A stretch of DNA of 64,000 nt from Flagellimonas allohymeniacidonis (GTDB lineage Bacteria; Bacteroidota; Bacteroidia; Flavobacteriales; Flavobacteriaceae): positions 62,001 to 126,000 of the forward strand of contig NZ_SGIU01000001.1 in the NCBI RefSeq assembly GCF_004296335.1, in the 5' to 3' direction. The notes beneath the pieces are model-generated. The model worked only from the letters and a program-made list of their open reading frames with translations. It made no database searches and was not told the DNA's origin. Shown here piece by piece: positions 47,645 to 57,010 of the stretch; within the stretch, counting starts at the first letter, position 1; every line of letters begins with the position of its first letter. The position numbers were made by a program, and so were the translations under genes.

Positions 47645-48466
47645 TTATTCCACCGTGAGATGGTGATCAATAATCTCTTGGTAGCTTATCCTCAAATTTT
47701 TGGGTAAAAGATGGTCTTTCGGTAAAGCTGCCAAATATCGGTCCTCGTTGGTCGTATAGACACGTTTAAGAATAGGGTGGTAGTTCCCCATTTTTCGAAT
47801 GATTTCTTTAATGAACTCCTCATGCTGAATGAGGTCTTCACTCCCCAAATGAAAAATACCATATTTATCCCTATTGATCAAATAGTGGATTTGTTGGGTG
47901 AGACGGTCGTCATTGGTAACGTTGATGATGAGGTTCGGAAAAACCTCGATGGGGTCATTGTTTTCCAGTAACAACCGTATTTCTTTGATTCGGGGAGACG
48001 TGTTTCCAAAAACCATGGGCACTCGAAGAATTGCCATCTTTTTCTTCGGAATACGCATGAGCATGTTCTCAATCTTTATCTTGAGACGGCCGTAGATGCT
48101 CTCGGAAAGGGTTTTGTCCATTTCATAGGAAGGAAATTTACTGTACGCATCAAAAACATTGGCAGATGAAATAAAGTACAGTTTGCACGGGTTTTTCAAA
48201 AGGTATTCGATAATATGTTGATGCGCTTGAATCTGCGCTCCAAAACTGCCCCGTAAAGCAGAGATGATAAAATGAGGCTTTACCCTTTCCAGGATTCGGA
48301 AAATATCATCCTCTTGAAGATCATACCTATAGAATTGCCTGTTATCCTGAAATAGTGTATTTGAGCAATACGTGCCATAGGTATCAAAATAAGAACAAAG
48401 TTCTTTGTAAATGGCATTACCAATAAACCCACTTGCCCCTAGTATTAAGATCCTTTTTTTCTTCAA
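47645..48466 (-). CDS. NAD-dependent epimerase/dehydratase (RmlD-like SDR)
   Basis: A 273-residue extended short-chain dehydrogenase. The N-terminus KRILILGASGFIGNAIYKEL is the NAD(P)-binding Rossmann motif. KLYFISSANVFDAYSKFPSYEMDKTLSESIYGRLKIKIENML contains the Ser and a YGRLK in place of the YxxxK catalytic pair. Later ILRVPMVFGN follows. It is closest in style to RmlD-type dTDP-4-dehydrorhamnose reductases, but the substrate cannot be read from sequence. It lies 3 bases after glsA on the same strand, an odd partner, so the link is probably only transcriptional. Confidence 0.8.
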   Translation of the reverse strand: MKKKRILILGASGFIGNAIYKELCSYFDTYGTYCSNTLFQDNRQFYRYDLQEDDIFRILERVKPHFIISALRGSFGAQIQAHQHIIEYLLKNPCKLYFISSANVFDAYSKFPSYEMDKTLSESIYGRLKIKIENMLMRIPKKKMAILRVPMVFGNTSPRIKEIRLLLENNDPIEVFPNLIINVTNDDRLTQQIHYLINRDKYGIFHLGSEDLIQHEEFIKEIIRKMGNYHPILKRVYTTNEDRYLAALPKDHLLPKNLRISYQEIIDHHLTVE

Positions 48467-48469
48467 TAC

Positions 48470-49384
48470 CTAAAAAATTGAAAGACCACTTTCCGTAGTC
48501 AATTTTTCCAAAGCTTGAAGACCAAGCTTCGAATTTCCTTTTTCATTCAGACCAGGAGACCATGCGGCCACGCTAAAACTGTTCGGATGTACCGCAACAA
48601 TGCCTCCGCCAACACCACTTTTTCCTGGCAGGCCCACCTCATAAGCAAATTCCCCGGCCTCATCATAAAAACCGCAGCTCAGCATAATGGCATTTATCCG
48701 TTTTACTTGACTTAGGTTTAGATACGATGTTTGCTTCAAACATTTTCCTCTATTGGCAAAAACATAAAAGGTATAGGCCAGTTGCTCACATGACATGCTT
48801 AAAGAACATTGATGAAAATAAAAATCCAAAACGGTCTCAACCTCATTTTCGAGGTTTCCAAAGGATTTAATCAGATAAGCGGCAGCATAATTTCGAAAAC
48901 CAGTTTCCTTTTCCGATTTTGCGACACTCTTGTCATATGCAATGGTAGGGTCGTGTGCAATTTTCCGGACATATTCCAATAAATCCTGTTTTGGGTTTCT
49001 GAGTTGTGAAACCAGTACATCTGCAACCACAATGGCCCCGGCATTTATGAGAGGATTACGAGGTTTTCCATTTTCTTGTTCCAGAAGGGACAAATGATTG
49101 AATGGGTCTCCAGAAGGTTCTACCCCCACACGGTTCCAAAGCTGCTCTCCAAGTAATTCAAATGCCAATGATAGCGTCAAAACTTTGGAGATACTTTGAA
49201 TGGAGAACTTATCTTTTGTATCCCCTGCCGAGTACAAAACCCCATTTTGGTCCAAAAGCGCTATCCCAAATTTGTTGATATCCATGCAGGCTAGCTGCGG
49301 AATGTAGGAGGCTACTTTACCTTTATCATGAGTTGTTTTTGCTTGAGCACAGATGTTATCGAGAATGTTCTGAAACTCAGGCAT
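48470..49384 (-). CDS. glsA: Glutaminase A
   Basis: Glutaminase converts glutamine to glutamate and ammonia. The 304-residue serine-dependent enzyme has the beta-lactamase-like fold: GKVASYIPQLACMD, catalytic Ser-x-x-Lys in FSIQSISKVLTLSLA, EPSGDPFNHLSLLEQENGKPRNPLINAGAI, and the late GLPGKSGVGGGIVAV. The true start is the ATG at 49384, which shares its A with the TGA of gcvT (TGATG), so the two are translationally coupled. No ammonium or glutamate metabolism genes are adjacent. Confidence 0.93.
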   Translation of the reverse strand: MPEFQNILDNICAQAKTTHDKGKVASYIPQLACMDINKFGIALLDQNGVLYSAGDTKDKFSIQSISKVLTLSLAFELLGEQLWNRVGVEPSGDPFNHLSLLEQENGKPRNPLINAGAIVVADVLVSQLRNPKQDLLEYVRKIAHDPTIAYDKSVAKSEKETGFRNYAAAYLIKSFGNLENEVETVLDFYFHQCSLSMSCEQLAYTFYVFANRGKCLKQTSYLNLSQVKRINAIMLSCGFYDEAGEFAYEVGLPGKSGVGGGIVAVHPNSFSVAAWSPGLNEKGNSKLGLQALEKLTTESGLSIF

Positions 49385-50469
49385 CAATTCTTGTAAAATG
49401 GAGGTTTGACAACCGTTGCCGGCACTTGATTTTTTCGTATTTGAATGAAAATGGTTTCATCCAAAGTAGCATTTTCCACTTTCACATATCCCATTCCAAT
49501 ACCTTGACCCATGGAAGGCGACATGGTACCAGAAGTTACTTTGCCAATTTCATTTCCAGAGGCGTCCACTATTGCATATCCCTGTCTCGGAATTCCCTTT
49601 TCCTGCATTTGGAAGCCAATAAGCTTACGTTTTGGACCTTCAGCCTTCTCTTTGGCCAAAGCCTCGCTGTTCACAAATTCCTTGGTGAACTTGGTGATCC
49701 ATCCCAACCCAGCCTCAAAAGGGGAGGTATTGTCGTCAATGTCATTCCCGTAAAGGCAATAGCCCATTTCCAACCGCAATGTATCCCTAGCCGCCAATCC
49801 GATGGGTTTAATGCCGAAATCAGCTCCGGCCTCCAATACTTTGCTCCAGATTTGGACTACTTCGGAGTTCTTACAATAGATTTCAAATCCCCCTGAACCG
49901 GTATAGCCGGTCGCCGAGATGATGACATGATCAATACCCGCAAAATCGCCAACTACGAAATTGTAAAATTTGATGCTTGACAAATCAACCGAGGACAAGG
50001 ATTGCATGGCTTCAACAGCCTTGGGACCTTGAATGGCCAATAAAGAAAAATCATCGGAAATGTTCCGCATTTCGGCTCCGATAGTTTCATTGTATTTGGC
50101 AATGTGGTTCCAATCTTTCTCAATATTGGAGGCATTCACCACCAAAAGATAGGTTTCATCCTTTATACGGTACACGATCAGGTCATCTACAATTCCACCA
50201 GTTTCGTTGGGGAAACAACTATATTGCGCCTTACCGACGGTCAATTTAGAGGCATCGTTGGATGTGACCCTTTGTATCAAATCCAAAGCATTGGGGCCTT
50301 CAATAAGAAATTCCCCCATGTGGGAAACGTCAAAGACACCAACAGCTTTTCTAACAGTTTCGTGCTCTGCATTGACTCCTTCATAGGAAACAGGCATGTT
50401 GAACCCGGCAAAAGGCACCATTTTGGCACCTAGCGCCTCATGTATCTCACTGAGGGCAGTATTCTTCAT
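49384..50469 (-). CDS. gcvT: Aminomethyltransferase (glycine cleavage T protein)
   Basis: GcvT moves the aminomethyl carbon from the lipoylated H protein to tetrahydrofolate. The 361-residue protein shows [57 protein letters not shown], the folate-binding Asp in this stretch, [18 protein letters not shown], and the C-terminal [21 protein letters not shown]. gcvH and gcvP are not adjacent, as is usual in Bacteroidota. The 103-base upstream gap shows no glycine riboswitch fold I can recognise. Confidence 0.96.
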   Translation of the reverse strand: MKNTALSEIHEALGAKMVPFAGFNMPVSYEGVNAEHETVRKAVGVFDVSHMGEFLIEGPNALDLIQRVTSNDASKLTVGKAQYSCFPNETGGIVDDLIVYRIKDETYLLVVNASNIEKDWNHIAKYNETIGAEMRNISDDFSLLAIQGPKAVEAMQSLSSVDLSSIKFYNFVVGDFAGIDHVIISATGYTGSGGFEIYCKNSEVVQIWSKVLEAGADFGIKPIGLAARDTLRLEMGYCLYGNDIDDNTSPFEAGLGWITKFTKEFVNSEALAKEKAEGPKRKLIGFQMQEKGIPRQGYAIVDASGNEIGKVTSGTMSPSMGQGIGMGYVKVENATLDETIFIQIRKNQVPATVVKPPFYKN

Positions 50470-50572
50470 AAACTACTTTTTACTGAGGTAAATTTATCGA
50501 TTTCGCTCCAGTTGCGATGCTCAAATCCCTATTGTTTTGAACAAAGCATTGTTAACTTGAAAAGGGGAAGAC

Positions 50573-51868
50573 CTAACTATCGAGGAGATAGGATTTTAAT
50601 TCTGAATACGAATCTATTTTGATGGAACGCTTGGTTCTATGCAGTACTTTTTCGATTTGAGCAGGAATGTTGGGAGTAAAATCCAAGGTTTCTTTAACCA
50701 CATCCAAAAACTTTACAGGATGTGCTGTTTCTAGAAAAATACCGTAGGTATTTGGATGTTTTTTTTGATATTCTTTCAGCCCTAAATACCCGACAGCACC
50801 ATGGGGATCGGCCACATAACCGGAGTTTTTACGGATGTGTTTCATGGCAGCTTTAGTTTCCTCATCGGTAAATGAAAAACTTGAAAGGGAGGTCTTCAAT
50901 TTTTCAAAATCATTGTCATATAGTTTTCTGATTCTGATAAAGTTGCTGGGATCACCAACATCCATTGCGTTTGAAATTGTAGCGACGGAAGGCTTTGGTA
51001 TATACTGGCCATCCTGCATGAACTGAGGTACCACATCATTCACATTGGTCGCCGCCACGAATTGTTTGACAGGCATTCCAAGTTTTTGTGCCACCATTCC
51101 AGCACAAATGTTTCCAAAATTTCCAGAAGGCACTGAGAAAACTAAATCTTTATTCTTTGATTTTGCTTGTTTGTAGGCAAACAAAAAATAGAAGCACTGG
51201 GGTAACCATCTGGCGATATTGATGCTGTTTGCAGAGGTGAGTTTTCGTTGCGAAGTGATACTTTCATCCAGAAATGCATTTTTCACCATAGTTTGGCAAT
51301 CATCAAATGTACCGTTGACCTCAAGGGCTATAATGTTCTGACCTAAAGTGGTAAGTTGCTTCTCTTGAATATCACTGACTTTTCCGCTCGGATAGAGAAT
51401 CACAACATTTACTCCTTCAACGCCCAAAAAACCGTTTGCTACAGCACCACCCGTATCCCCAGAGGTCGCAACCAGAACCGTAACTTCGGAAGCTCCTTCT
51501 TCGGAAAAATGGCCCAGACAATTGGCCATGAATCGGGCGCCAACGTCCTTAAAGGCCATAGTGGGACCATGAAAAAGTTCCAACGTACCTATGTTTTCTT
51601 CGATGGGAACAATTGGAAAGTCGAAATCCAAGACCCTTTTCACAATGTCGTGCGATACGGCTTTGGGAATTTCATCACCCACAAACTGCTCAATGGCTTT
51701 TATAGCTATTTCATGATTGGACATGCGTTCAATGGTCTCGAAAAACTCTTGGGGAAGAGGATGAATTTCTTCCGGAAAGTAAAGTCCCTTGTCAGGTGCA
51801 ATACCTTGAATTACTGCCTGCTTGAAAGAAGCTTTTAATTGCGGGTTGGTCAAACTATAATATTGCAT
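50573..51868 (-). CDS. thrC: Threonine synthase
   Basis: ThrC converts O-phosphohomoserine to threonine with PLP. The 431-residue protein shows the N-terminal MQYYSLTNPQLKASFKQAVIQGIAPDKGLYFPEEI, the PLP lysine in LFHGPTMAFKDVGARFM, TSGDTGGAVANGF (phosphate binding), and VPSGNFGNICAG. It is the last gene of the thrA-thrB-thrC operon, 3 bases after thrB. Confidence 0.97.
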   Translation of the reverse strand: MQYYSLTNPQLKASFKQAVIQGIAPDKGLYFPEEIHPLPQEFFETIERMSNHEIAIKAIEQFVGDEIPKAVSHDIVKRVLDFDFPIVPIEENIGTLELFHGPTMAFKDVGARFMANCLGHFSEEGASEVTVLVATSGDTGGAVANGFLGVEGVNVVILYPSGKVSDIQEKQLTTLGQNIIALEVNGTFDDCQTMVKNAFLDESITSQRKLTSANSINIARWLPQCFYFLFAYKQAKSKNKDLVFSVPSGNFGNICAGMVAQKLGMPVKQFVAATNVNDVVPQFMQDGQYIPKPSVATISNAMDVGDPSNFIRIRKLYDNDFEKLKTSLSSFSFTDEETKAAMKHIRKNSGYVADPHGAVGYLGLKEYQKKHPNTYGIFLETAHPVKFLDVVKETLDFTPNIPAQIEKVLHRTKRSIKIDSYSELKSYLLDS

Positions 51869-51871
51869 GGA

Positions 51872-52795
51872 TTATGAAATTATTTTGACACCTTCAGAAC
51901 CAATGGAAGATACGTGAACATCAAAATCAATATCAAAATGCTCATAAGTTGCTTTCATGGAATCTGCAACCTTCTTTGCAATTTCAAAACCTTGACTGAG
52001 TGCAAAAATAGAGGGTCCGGAACCGGAAATTCCACATCCCAGGGCACCAGCTTTCATGGATTCTGATTTAATCTCGTCGTACCCTGGAATCAAAATGGAG
52101 CGAATAGGTTCGATAATATGGTCCTGCAAAGACCTCCCTATTAATGGATAATCACTTTGGAACAAACCTGCGATGAGTCCACCAAGATTTCCCCATTGTT
52201 GAATGCCTTGTGCGAGAGTGATTTTAGTTTTCAAAACTTTACGCGAATCGGAGGTTTTTACTTCTATTTGCGGATGAATAATGGTCGCATAGAGCTCAGA
52301 TGGGGTAGGAAGGGGAACCACATCCAAGGGTTCGTAGCTTCTCACTAAAGTGAAACCGCCATAAATGGCGGGGGCCACATTGTCTGCATGAGCAACATTG
52401 CTGGCCAGTTTTTCTCCTTGCATGGCAAATTCTACCAATTCCAATTCGGAAAAAGGCTTCCCAAGCAGCTCATTTATGGCCCAGACCACTCCGGCCGAGC
52501 TTGCCGCACTGCTGCCAATACCACTTCCTGGTTTGATTTTCTTGTGGATTTCAATCTCAAAGCCACCAGAATAATCGGATTTTTCCAACAAGGCCAGGGC
52601 GGCAACTCCAGCTACATTTTTGGAAGGTTCCAGAGGCAGGTCCTGACCAAGTATTTTGGTGATGCTAATTCCCTTATTCGAAGATTTTCGAACAATCATT
52701 TCATCACCCACATTCTCCAAGGCCAAACCCAATACATCGAAACCGCAGGATACATTGGCAATTGTGGCCGGACAAAAGACTTTTATGGCTTCCAT
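51872..52795 (-). CDS. thrB: Homoserine kinase
   Basis: ThrB phosphorylates homoserine. The ATG at 52795 gives 307 residues, starting MEAIKVFCPATIANVSCGFDVLGLALENVGD, and lies one base past the thrA stop; a longer open frame to 52828 would overlap thrA and is rejected. GHMP-kinase motifs are the ATP loop HKKIKPGSGIGSSAASSAGVV and the C-terminal GAGALGCGISGSGPSIFAL (AGALGCGISGSG as seen). It is in the middle of the thr operon. Confidence 0.96.
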   Translation of the reverse strand: MEAIKVFCPATIANVSCGFDVLGLALENVGDEMIVRKSSNKGISITKILGQDLPLEPSKNVAGVAALALLEKSDYSGGFEIEIHKKIKPGSGIGSSAASSAGVVWAINELLGKPFSELELVEFAMQGEKLASNVAHADNVAPAIYGGFTLVRSYEPLDVVPLPTPSELYATIIHPQIEVKTSDSRKVLKTKITLAQGIQQWGNLGGLIAGLFQSDYPLIGRSLQDHIIEPIRSILIPGYDEIKSESMKAGALGCGISGSGPSIFALSQGFEIAKKVADSMKATYEHFDIDFDVHVSSIGSEGVKIIS

Positions 52796-52796
52796 A

Positions 52797-55241
52797 CTAA
52801 AAATTTCCAATACGTATGATATCTGCAAAGATACCCGATGCTGTAACTTCAGCTCCGGCTCCGGCTCCTTTAATTATTAAGGGTTGATTGGGATAACGTT
52901 CCGTGAAGAACAGTACCACATTGTCGCTCCCCTCCAAATTGTAAAAATCATGTCCCTTAGGAATTTGGCTCAAACCAATCTTTGCTTTTCCATCTGCAAA
53001 TTCTGCAACATATTTTAGTTTGGTATCGGCGTCTCTTGCTTCCTTGTACAGCTGCTGAAAGTCTGATTCATATTTTTTCAGGGATTCAAAAAAAGCTTCA
53101 TTTGAATCGCTTTGTAAACTTTCTTCAGGAAGAAAAGAGTCATTTGTAATATCTTCAATATCAATTTGATGTCCGCTTTCCCGGGCCAAAATCAAGATTT
53201 TGCGCATCACGTCAATACCACTTAAATCAATGGTGGGGTCTGGTTCTGTATAGCCTTCTTCTTGTGCTTGTTTCACGACATCGTGAAAAGTGGTGGAATC
53301 ATTAAAATTGTTGAAAACGAAATTCAAACTCCCAGAAAGTACGGCTTGTATTTTGTGGACCTTATCCCCAGAAACGATTAAATGTTTTAAGGTGTCAATG
53401 ATAGGAAGACCAGCTCCCACATTGGTCTCAAAAAGAAAAGGAGCATTGTATTTTTTGGAAAGGGACTTGAGTTCCTTATAAAAATCAAAATCTGATGAGC
53501 AGGCTATCTTATTGCATGTGACCACCGAAATACTGTTTTTTAGGTATTCGGGATAGGTCAATGCTATGGAATCGCTGGCCGTGTTATCAACAAAAACACT
53601 GTTTCTATAATTCAATTCCTTGATTTTTTCAAAGAACTGACCGGTATCCGCAGGAGCACCACTTGACAAAAGCTCAGGCCATTTTTTTAGAGATATCCCT
53701 TCTTCATCAAAAAACATGGTCCTCGAATTGCTTATTGCTATGACCCTTAGGTTCAACTTGAGTTCTTTTTTGATGTAGTTTCGTTGTTGTTTTATCTGCT
53801 CAAGAAATCGGGAGCCTACATTGCCAACGCCCATAACAAAAAGATTGAGCTGCTTAATGTTTTCCTCGAAAAATCGCTCATGTAGAGAGTTGAGCGCCTT
53901 TTTTACATCAGTCTTTTCAATGACCGCTGAAATGTTCCGCTCGGATGCACCTTGGGCAATGGCCCTGATGTTAACATTGTTTTTTCCTAGTGTGCTGAAC
54001 ATTTTTCCACTCAACCCCTGGTGACTTTTCATATTTTCTCCTACCAGGGCCACAATGGCCAGATCTTTCTCCACTTGAACAGGTTTAAGTTTACGGATGG
54101 AAATTTCGTAGGCAAAGGCAGCGTTCAAGGCCTCTTCTGCTCTTTCCGCGTCCTCTTCGGATATTCCAACACAGATGGAATGTTCTGAAGAGGCTTGTGT
54201 AATAAGAACAATACTGATGCCTCCAAGAGCCAAGGTTTCAAAAAAACGTTTGGAGATACCAGGAATGCCCACCATCCCCGGACCTTCCAGAGAGATTAAA
54301 GTGATTTTGTCCACATGGCTAATGCCACGAACGGATTTTCCAGTGCCGTTGGCACTTGCTGAAATATGGGTGCCAGTATCTTGAGGTGCAAACGTATTTT
54401 TAATTACAATCGGAATTCCTTTATCCAAAACAGGTTGAATCGTAGGAGGATAAAGCACTTTTGCCCCGAAGTGGGACAGTTCCATTGCTTCTTCATAACT
54501 GATGTGTGAAACACTTTTGGCCTGCTTTACCAATTTTGGGTTCGCTGTAAACATACCACTTACATCAGTCCAAATTTCTAGAACTTCAGCGTTCAAGGCA
54601 GCGGCATAGATTGCCGCCGAATAATCGGAACCGCCTCTTCCCAATGTTGTGGAATCTCCAAATAATGAGGAAGCTACAAAACCAGGCAATATGGTAATTG
54701 ATTGGGAACTTTTTTCAAAGTATTGGCTACAGTTTTGATTGGTTTCTGAAAAATTCACAGAGGCTTTACCAAAATTTTTGTCTGTAACGATAAGTTCGCG
54801 ACTGTCTTTAAAAGTTGCATCAAGATTCTGTGATTTAAGATATTCAGAAATAATAAAGGCGGAAAGCAATTCCCCATAGCTTACAATCTTATCTGAAAGT
54901 TTAGGAGTGAGTTCACCGATAAGGAAGGACCCCTCCAGCAACGTTTCCAATACGTTTAGGTCACTTTTCACCTTACTAAGAATGGCACTTTGTTTCTGTA
55001 TGGGAATCAATTCTTTTATTGCGGCGATATGCCTGCTTTCAATTTCTTCTAAGCCTTTTTTATAGGACTCATCTTGATTGGCGGCGAACTCTGAAATATT
55101 GAGCAATAGATCTGTGATTCCGCCAAAAGCCGATACGACAACAGCTTGCCTACTTGCTTTGTTGTTTTCTAGGATATCTTTTACTCTTTGTATGTTTTCT
55201 GGACTGGCAACGGAAGTGCCACCAAATTTTAGAACTCTCAT
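52797..55241 (-). CDS. thrA: Bifunctional aspartate kinase/homoserine dehydrogenase I
   Basis: This 814-residue fusion carries out the first and third steps of the aspartate-to-threonine route. Domains in order: aspartate kinase (MRVLKFGGTSVASPENI, FVASSLFGDSTTLGRGGSDYSA, about 1-290), two ACT regulatory domains (about 305-455, SLEGPGMVGIPGISKRFFETLA and IVALVGENMKSHQGLSGKMF), and homoserine dehydrogenase (LNLFVMGVGNVGSRFLEQI, VTCNKIACSSDFD, AVLSGSLNFVFN, EEGYTEPDPTIDLSGIDVMRKI). ACT domains suggest feedback by threonine. Transcription is probably also controlled by the leader peptide attenuator upstream. Confidence 0.97.
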   Translation of the reverse strand: MRVLKFGGTSVASPENIQRVKDILENNKASRQAVVVSAFGGITDLLLNISEFAANQDESYKKGLEEIESRHIAAIKELIPIQKQSAILSKVKSDLNVLETLLEGSFLIGELTPKLSDKIVSYGELLSAFIISEYLKSQNLDATFKDSRELIVTDKNFGKASVNFSETNQNCSQYFEKSSQSITILPGFVASSLFGDSTTLGRGGSDYSAAIYAAALNAEVLEIWTDVSGMFTANPKLVKQAKSVSHISYEEAMELSHFGAKVLYPPTIQPVLDKGIPIVIKNTFAPQDTGTHISASANGTGKSVRGISHVDKITLISLEGPGMVGIPGISKRFFETLALGGISIVLITQASSEHSICVGISEEDAERAEEALNAAFAYEISIRKLKPVQVEKDLAIVALVGENMKSHQGLSGKMFSTLGKNNVNIRAIAQGASERNISAVIEKTDVKKALNSLHERFFEENIKQLNLFVMGVGNVGSRFLEQIKQQRNYIKKELKLNLRVIAISNSRTMFFDEEGISLKKWPELLSSGAPADTGQFFEKIKELNYRNSVFVDNTASDSIALTYPEYLKNSISVVTCNKIACSSDFDFYKELKSLSKKYNAPFLFETNVGAGLPIIDTLKHLIVSGDKVHKIQAVLSGSLNFVFNNFNDSTTFHDVVKQAQEEGYTEPDPTIDLSGIDVMRKILILARESGHQIDIEDITNDSFLPEESLQSDSNEAFFESLKKYESDFQQLYKEARDADTKLKYVAEFADGKAKIGLSQIPKGHDFYNLEGSDNVVLFFTERYPNQPLIIKGAGAGAEVTASGIFADIIRIGNF

Positions 55242-55282
55242 GTTTTATTTGAATTGGATGAATAAAAAGGTGGTAAGGACGG

Positions 55283-55317
55283 AAATAAAGAATAGACTAC
55301 CCCAAAGGGGTGGTAGT
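55283..55317 (-). terminator. Attenuator hairpin before thrA
   Basis: On the minus strand the bases from 55317 down to 55296 form a stem-loop of about eight pairs: ACTA/TAGT and CCCC/GGGG around a TTT loop with a CCA bulge (or ACTACC with GGTAGT). It is followed by a T-rich tail to 55283. The last three Thr codons of the leader peptide make up the 5' arm, and its stop codon lies in the 3' arm. Confidence 0.6.
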
Positions 55318-55347
55318 AGTGAAGAAAAATCCGTTCGTTTTAATCAT
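55297..55347 (-). CDS. thrL: Threonine operon leader peptide
   Basis: A 16-codon frame on the minus strand reads MIKTNGFFFTTTTPLG and stops with TAG at 55297-55299, 55 bases before thrA. Four consecutive Thr codons (ACT ACT ACC ACC) sit within the 5' arm of a terminator-like hairpin. This is the expected layout of a ribosome-sensing attenuator: stalling at Thr codons would block the hairpin and let transcription reach thrABC. The frame starts about 38 bases after a predicted transcription start. No Shine-Dalgarno is seen, as is normal here. Confidence 0.7.
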   Translation of the reverse strand: MIKTNGFFFTTTTPLG

Positions 55348-55391
55348 CTGTCGTTGCAGTCTATCAGTTTGCGGATAATACAAAATCAGGG

Positions 55392-55422
55392 TAAATGTAG
55401 TACTTTTGAGTGCTTCATCAAA
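55392..55422 (-). promoter_or_regulatory. Promoter of the thr operon
   Basis: On the minus strand TTTG (55419-55422) and TACATTTA (55392-55399) are 19 bases apart, matching the phylum consensus except for the last base. The expected start near 55385 precedes the thr leader peptide. Confidence 0.6.
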
Positions 55423-55474
55423 TCGTTCCAAAATTTTTGCGGAATCTATACTTTTAATCGCTTTTTATTGCTAA

Positions 55475-57010
55475 ATGAAAATTTTATCGTCAGAACAAAT
55501 CTACGAAGCTGATAAATTCACGATCAAAAAACAGGGTATTACGAGTGATGCCCTGATGGAAAGAGCGGCCTTAAAGATTTTTGAATGGCTCCATGGAAGA
55601 CTGCAGGGTGCGCAGGTAAAAATTCATGTTTTTTGTGGAATAGGCAACAACGGCGGTGATGGAATGGTCCTATCGAGGCATTTGTTTGAACATGGGTACA
55701 ACTTTCAGACCTATGTAGTGGACTTCAGTGAAAAACGCTCCAAAGACTTCCTATTGAATTTAGAAAGGCTAAAGGACCGTAAAATATGGCCCAGTTTTCT
55801 TGAGGCAAAGAGTCAGCTACCCCAGATTGGAATGGATGATATTGTGGTGGATGCCATTTTTGGAATAGGGCTGAACCGGCAGCCCGATAAATGGGTGGCT
55901 AACCTAATAAAACATATCAATACTTCACCAGCTTTTGTTATCTCAGTTGATGTTCCGTCTGGCTTACCCTCACAAAAAGTATCTTGGAAGTTCACCTCCG
56001 TGATAAAAGCAAACCACGTATTGAGCTTTCAGGTTCCAAAACTGGTATTTCTATTGCCGGAAACTGGCAAGTACTTGGATACCTGGGAGATTTTGAATAT
56101 AGATTTAGATTCGGACTTTATCAGCGGTTTAGAGTCAAATTATTTTTTGACCCAAAGATCCAACCTTGTATCGATTTATAAGCCTAGAACGAAATTTTCC
56201 CATAAGGGAACTTATGGTCACGCCGTTATCATCGGAGGAAGCCATGGCAAGATAGGAGCGGTTCAATTGGCAGGAAGAGCTTGTTTACGGTCAGGAAGTG
56301 GCTTGGTAAGCATGTTTGTGCCTGGTTGTGGATATAACGCGTTACAATCCTCCTTTCCCGAAGCCATGATATTGACTGATACCGCAATGGATCATATCAC
56401 TGAAATCGAAATTCCATTTACTGCGAGTGCCATTGGCATTGGGATGGGACTTGGCACCTTTAAGAAAACCGTGGTAGCTTTCGGCGAATTCCTTCAGAAA
56501 GCAAAACAGCCTTTGGTGATTGATGCGGACGGCATAAATATTTTGGCAAAACATCAGGAAATGCTTAAGCAGCTGCCCGAGAATTCCATATTGACACCTC
56601 ACCCAAAAGAGTTGGAGCGTTTGATAGGAAGTTGGGACGATGACTTTGATAAGTTGGATAAGGCAAATGCCTTTTCAATGAAGCATGGTGTCATTTTAGT
56701 GTTGAAGGGAGCAAATAGTCTTATTGTGGATGGGGAGAAAGGCTATTTTAATACCTCAGGAAATCCCGGTCTGGCCACGGCTGGCAGTGGGGACGTACTT
56801 ACCGGAATTATCACAGGATTTTTATCACAAGGGTATAACAGCTTAGAAGCCTCCATTTTTGGAGTTTACCTTCATGGATTAGCCGCAGACATCAAAGCGT
56901 CCGAAATAGGGTTTGAAGCTTTGATTGCTTCGGATATTATAGAGAATTTGGGAAAGGCCTTTGTGGAATTATTGAGGCCAAAACCTCCGCAAAACAAAAA
57001 GGAAACTTAG
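55475..57010 (+). CDS. nnr: Bifunctional NAD(P)H-hydrate repair enzyme (epimerase/dehydratase)
   Basis: Nnr repairs hydrated NADH and NADPH. The 511-residue fusion has the YjeF-N epimerase (about 1-210: KILSSEQIYEADKFTI, CGIGNNGGDGMVLSRHL, DAIFGIGLNRQP) and the ribokinase-like ADP-dependent dehydratase (about 220-505: HKGTYGHAVIIGGSHGKIGAVQLAGRACLRSGSGLV, VIDADGINIL, ILTPHPKELERL, GNPGLATAGSGDVLTGIITGFLSQG). It is divergent from the thr operon. Its stop overlaps that of the next convergent gene. Confidence 0.96.
   Translation: MKILSSEQIYEADKFTIKKQGITSDALMERAALKIFEWLHGRLQGAQVKIHVFCGIGNNGGDGMVLSRHLFEHGYNFQTYVVDFSEKRSKDFLLNLERLKDRKIWPSFLEAKSQLPQIGMDDIVVDAIFGIGLNRQPDKWVANLIKHINTSPAFVISVDVPSGLPSQKVSWKFTSVIKANHVLSFQVPKLVFLLPETGKYLDTWEILNIDLDSDFISGLESNYFLTQRSNLVSIYKPRTKFSHKGTYGHAVIIGGSHGKIGAVQLAGRACLRSGSGLVSMFVPGCGYNALQSSFPEAMILTDTAMDHITEIEIPFTASAIGIGMGLGTFKKTVVAFGEFLQKAKQPLVIDADGINILAKHQEMLKQLPENSILTPHPKELERLIGSWDDDFDKLDKANAFSMKHGVILVLKGANSLIVDGEKGYFNTSGNPGLATAGSGDVLTGIITGFLSQGYNSLEASIFGVYLHGLAADIKASEIGFEALIASDIIENLGKAFVELLRPKPPQNKKET

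Noticed and set aside
50470..50572. Glycine riboswitch before gcvT
   Set aside because: No conserved glycine aptamer core or tandem structure could be recognised in the 103-base gap.
55242..55474. A protein gene on the plus strand between thrA and nnr
   Set aside because: The open frame there has no start context or homology, and the region is explained by the thr promoter, leader peptide and attenuator on the minus strand.
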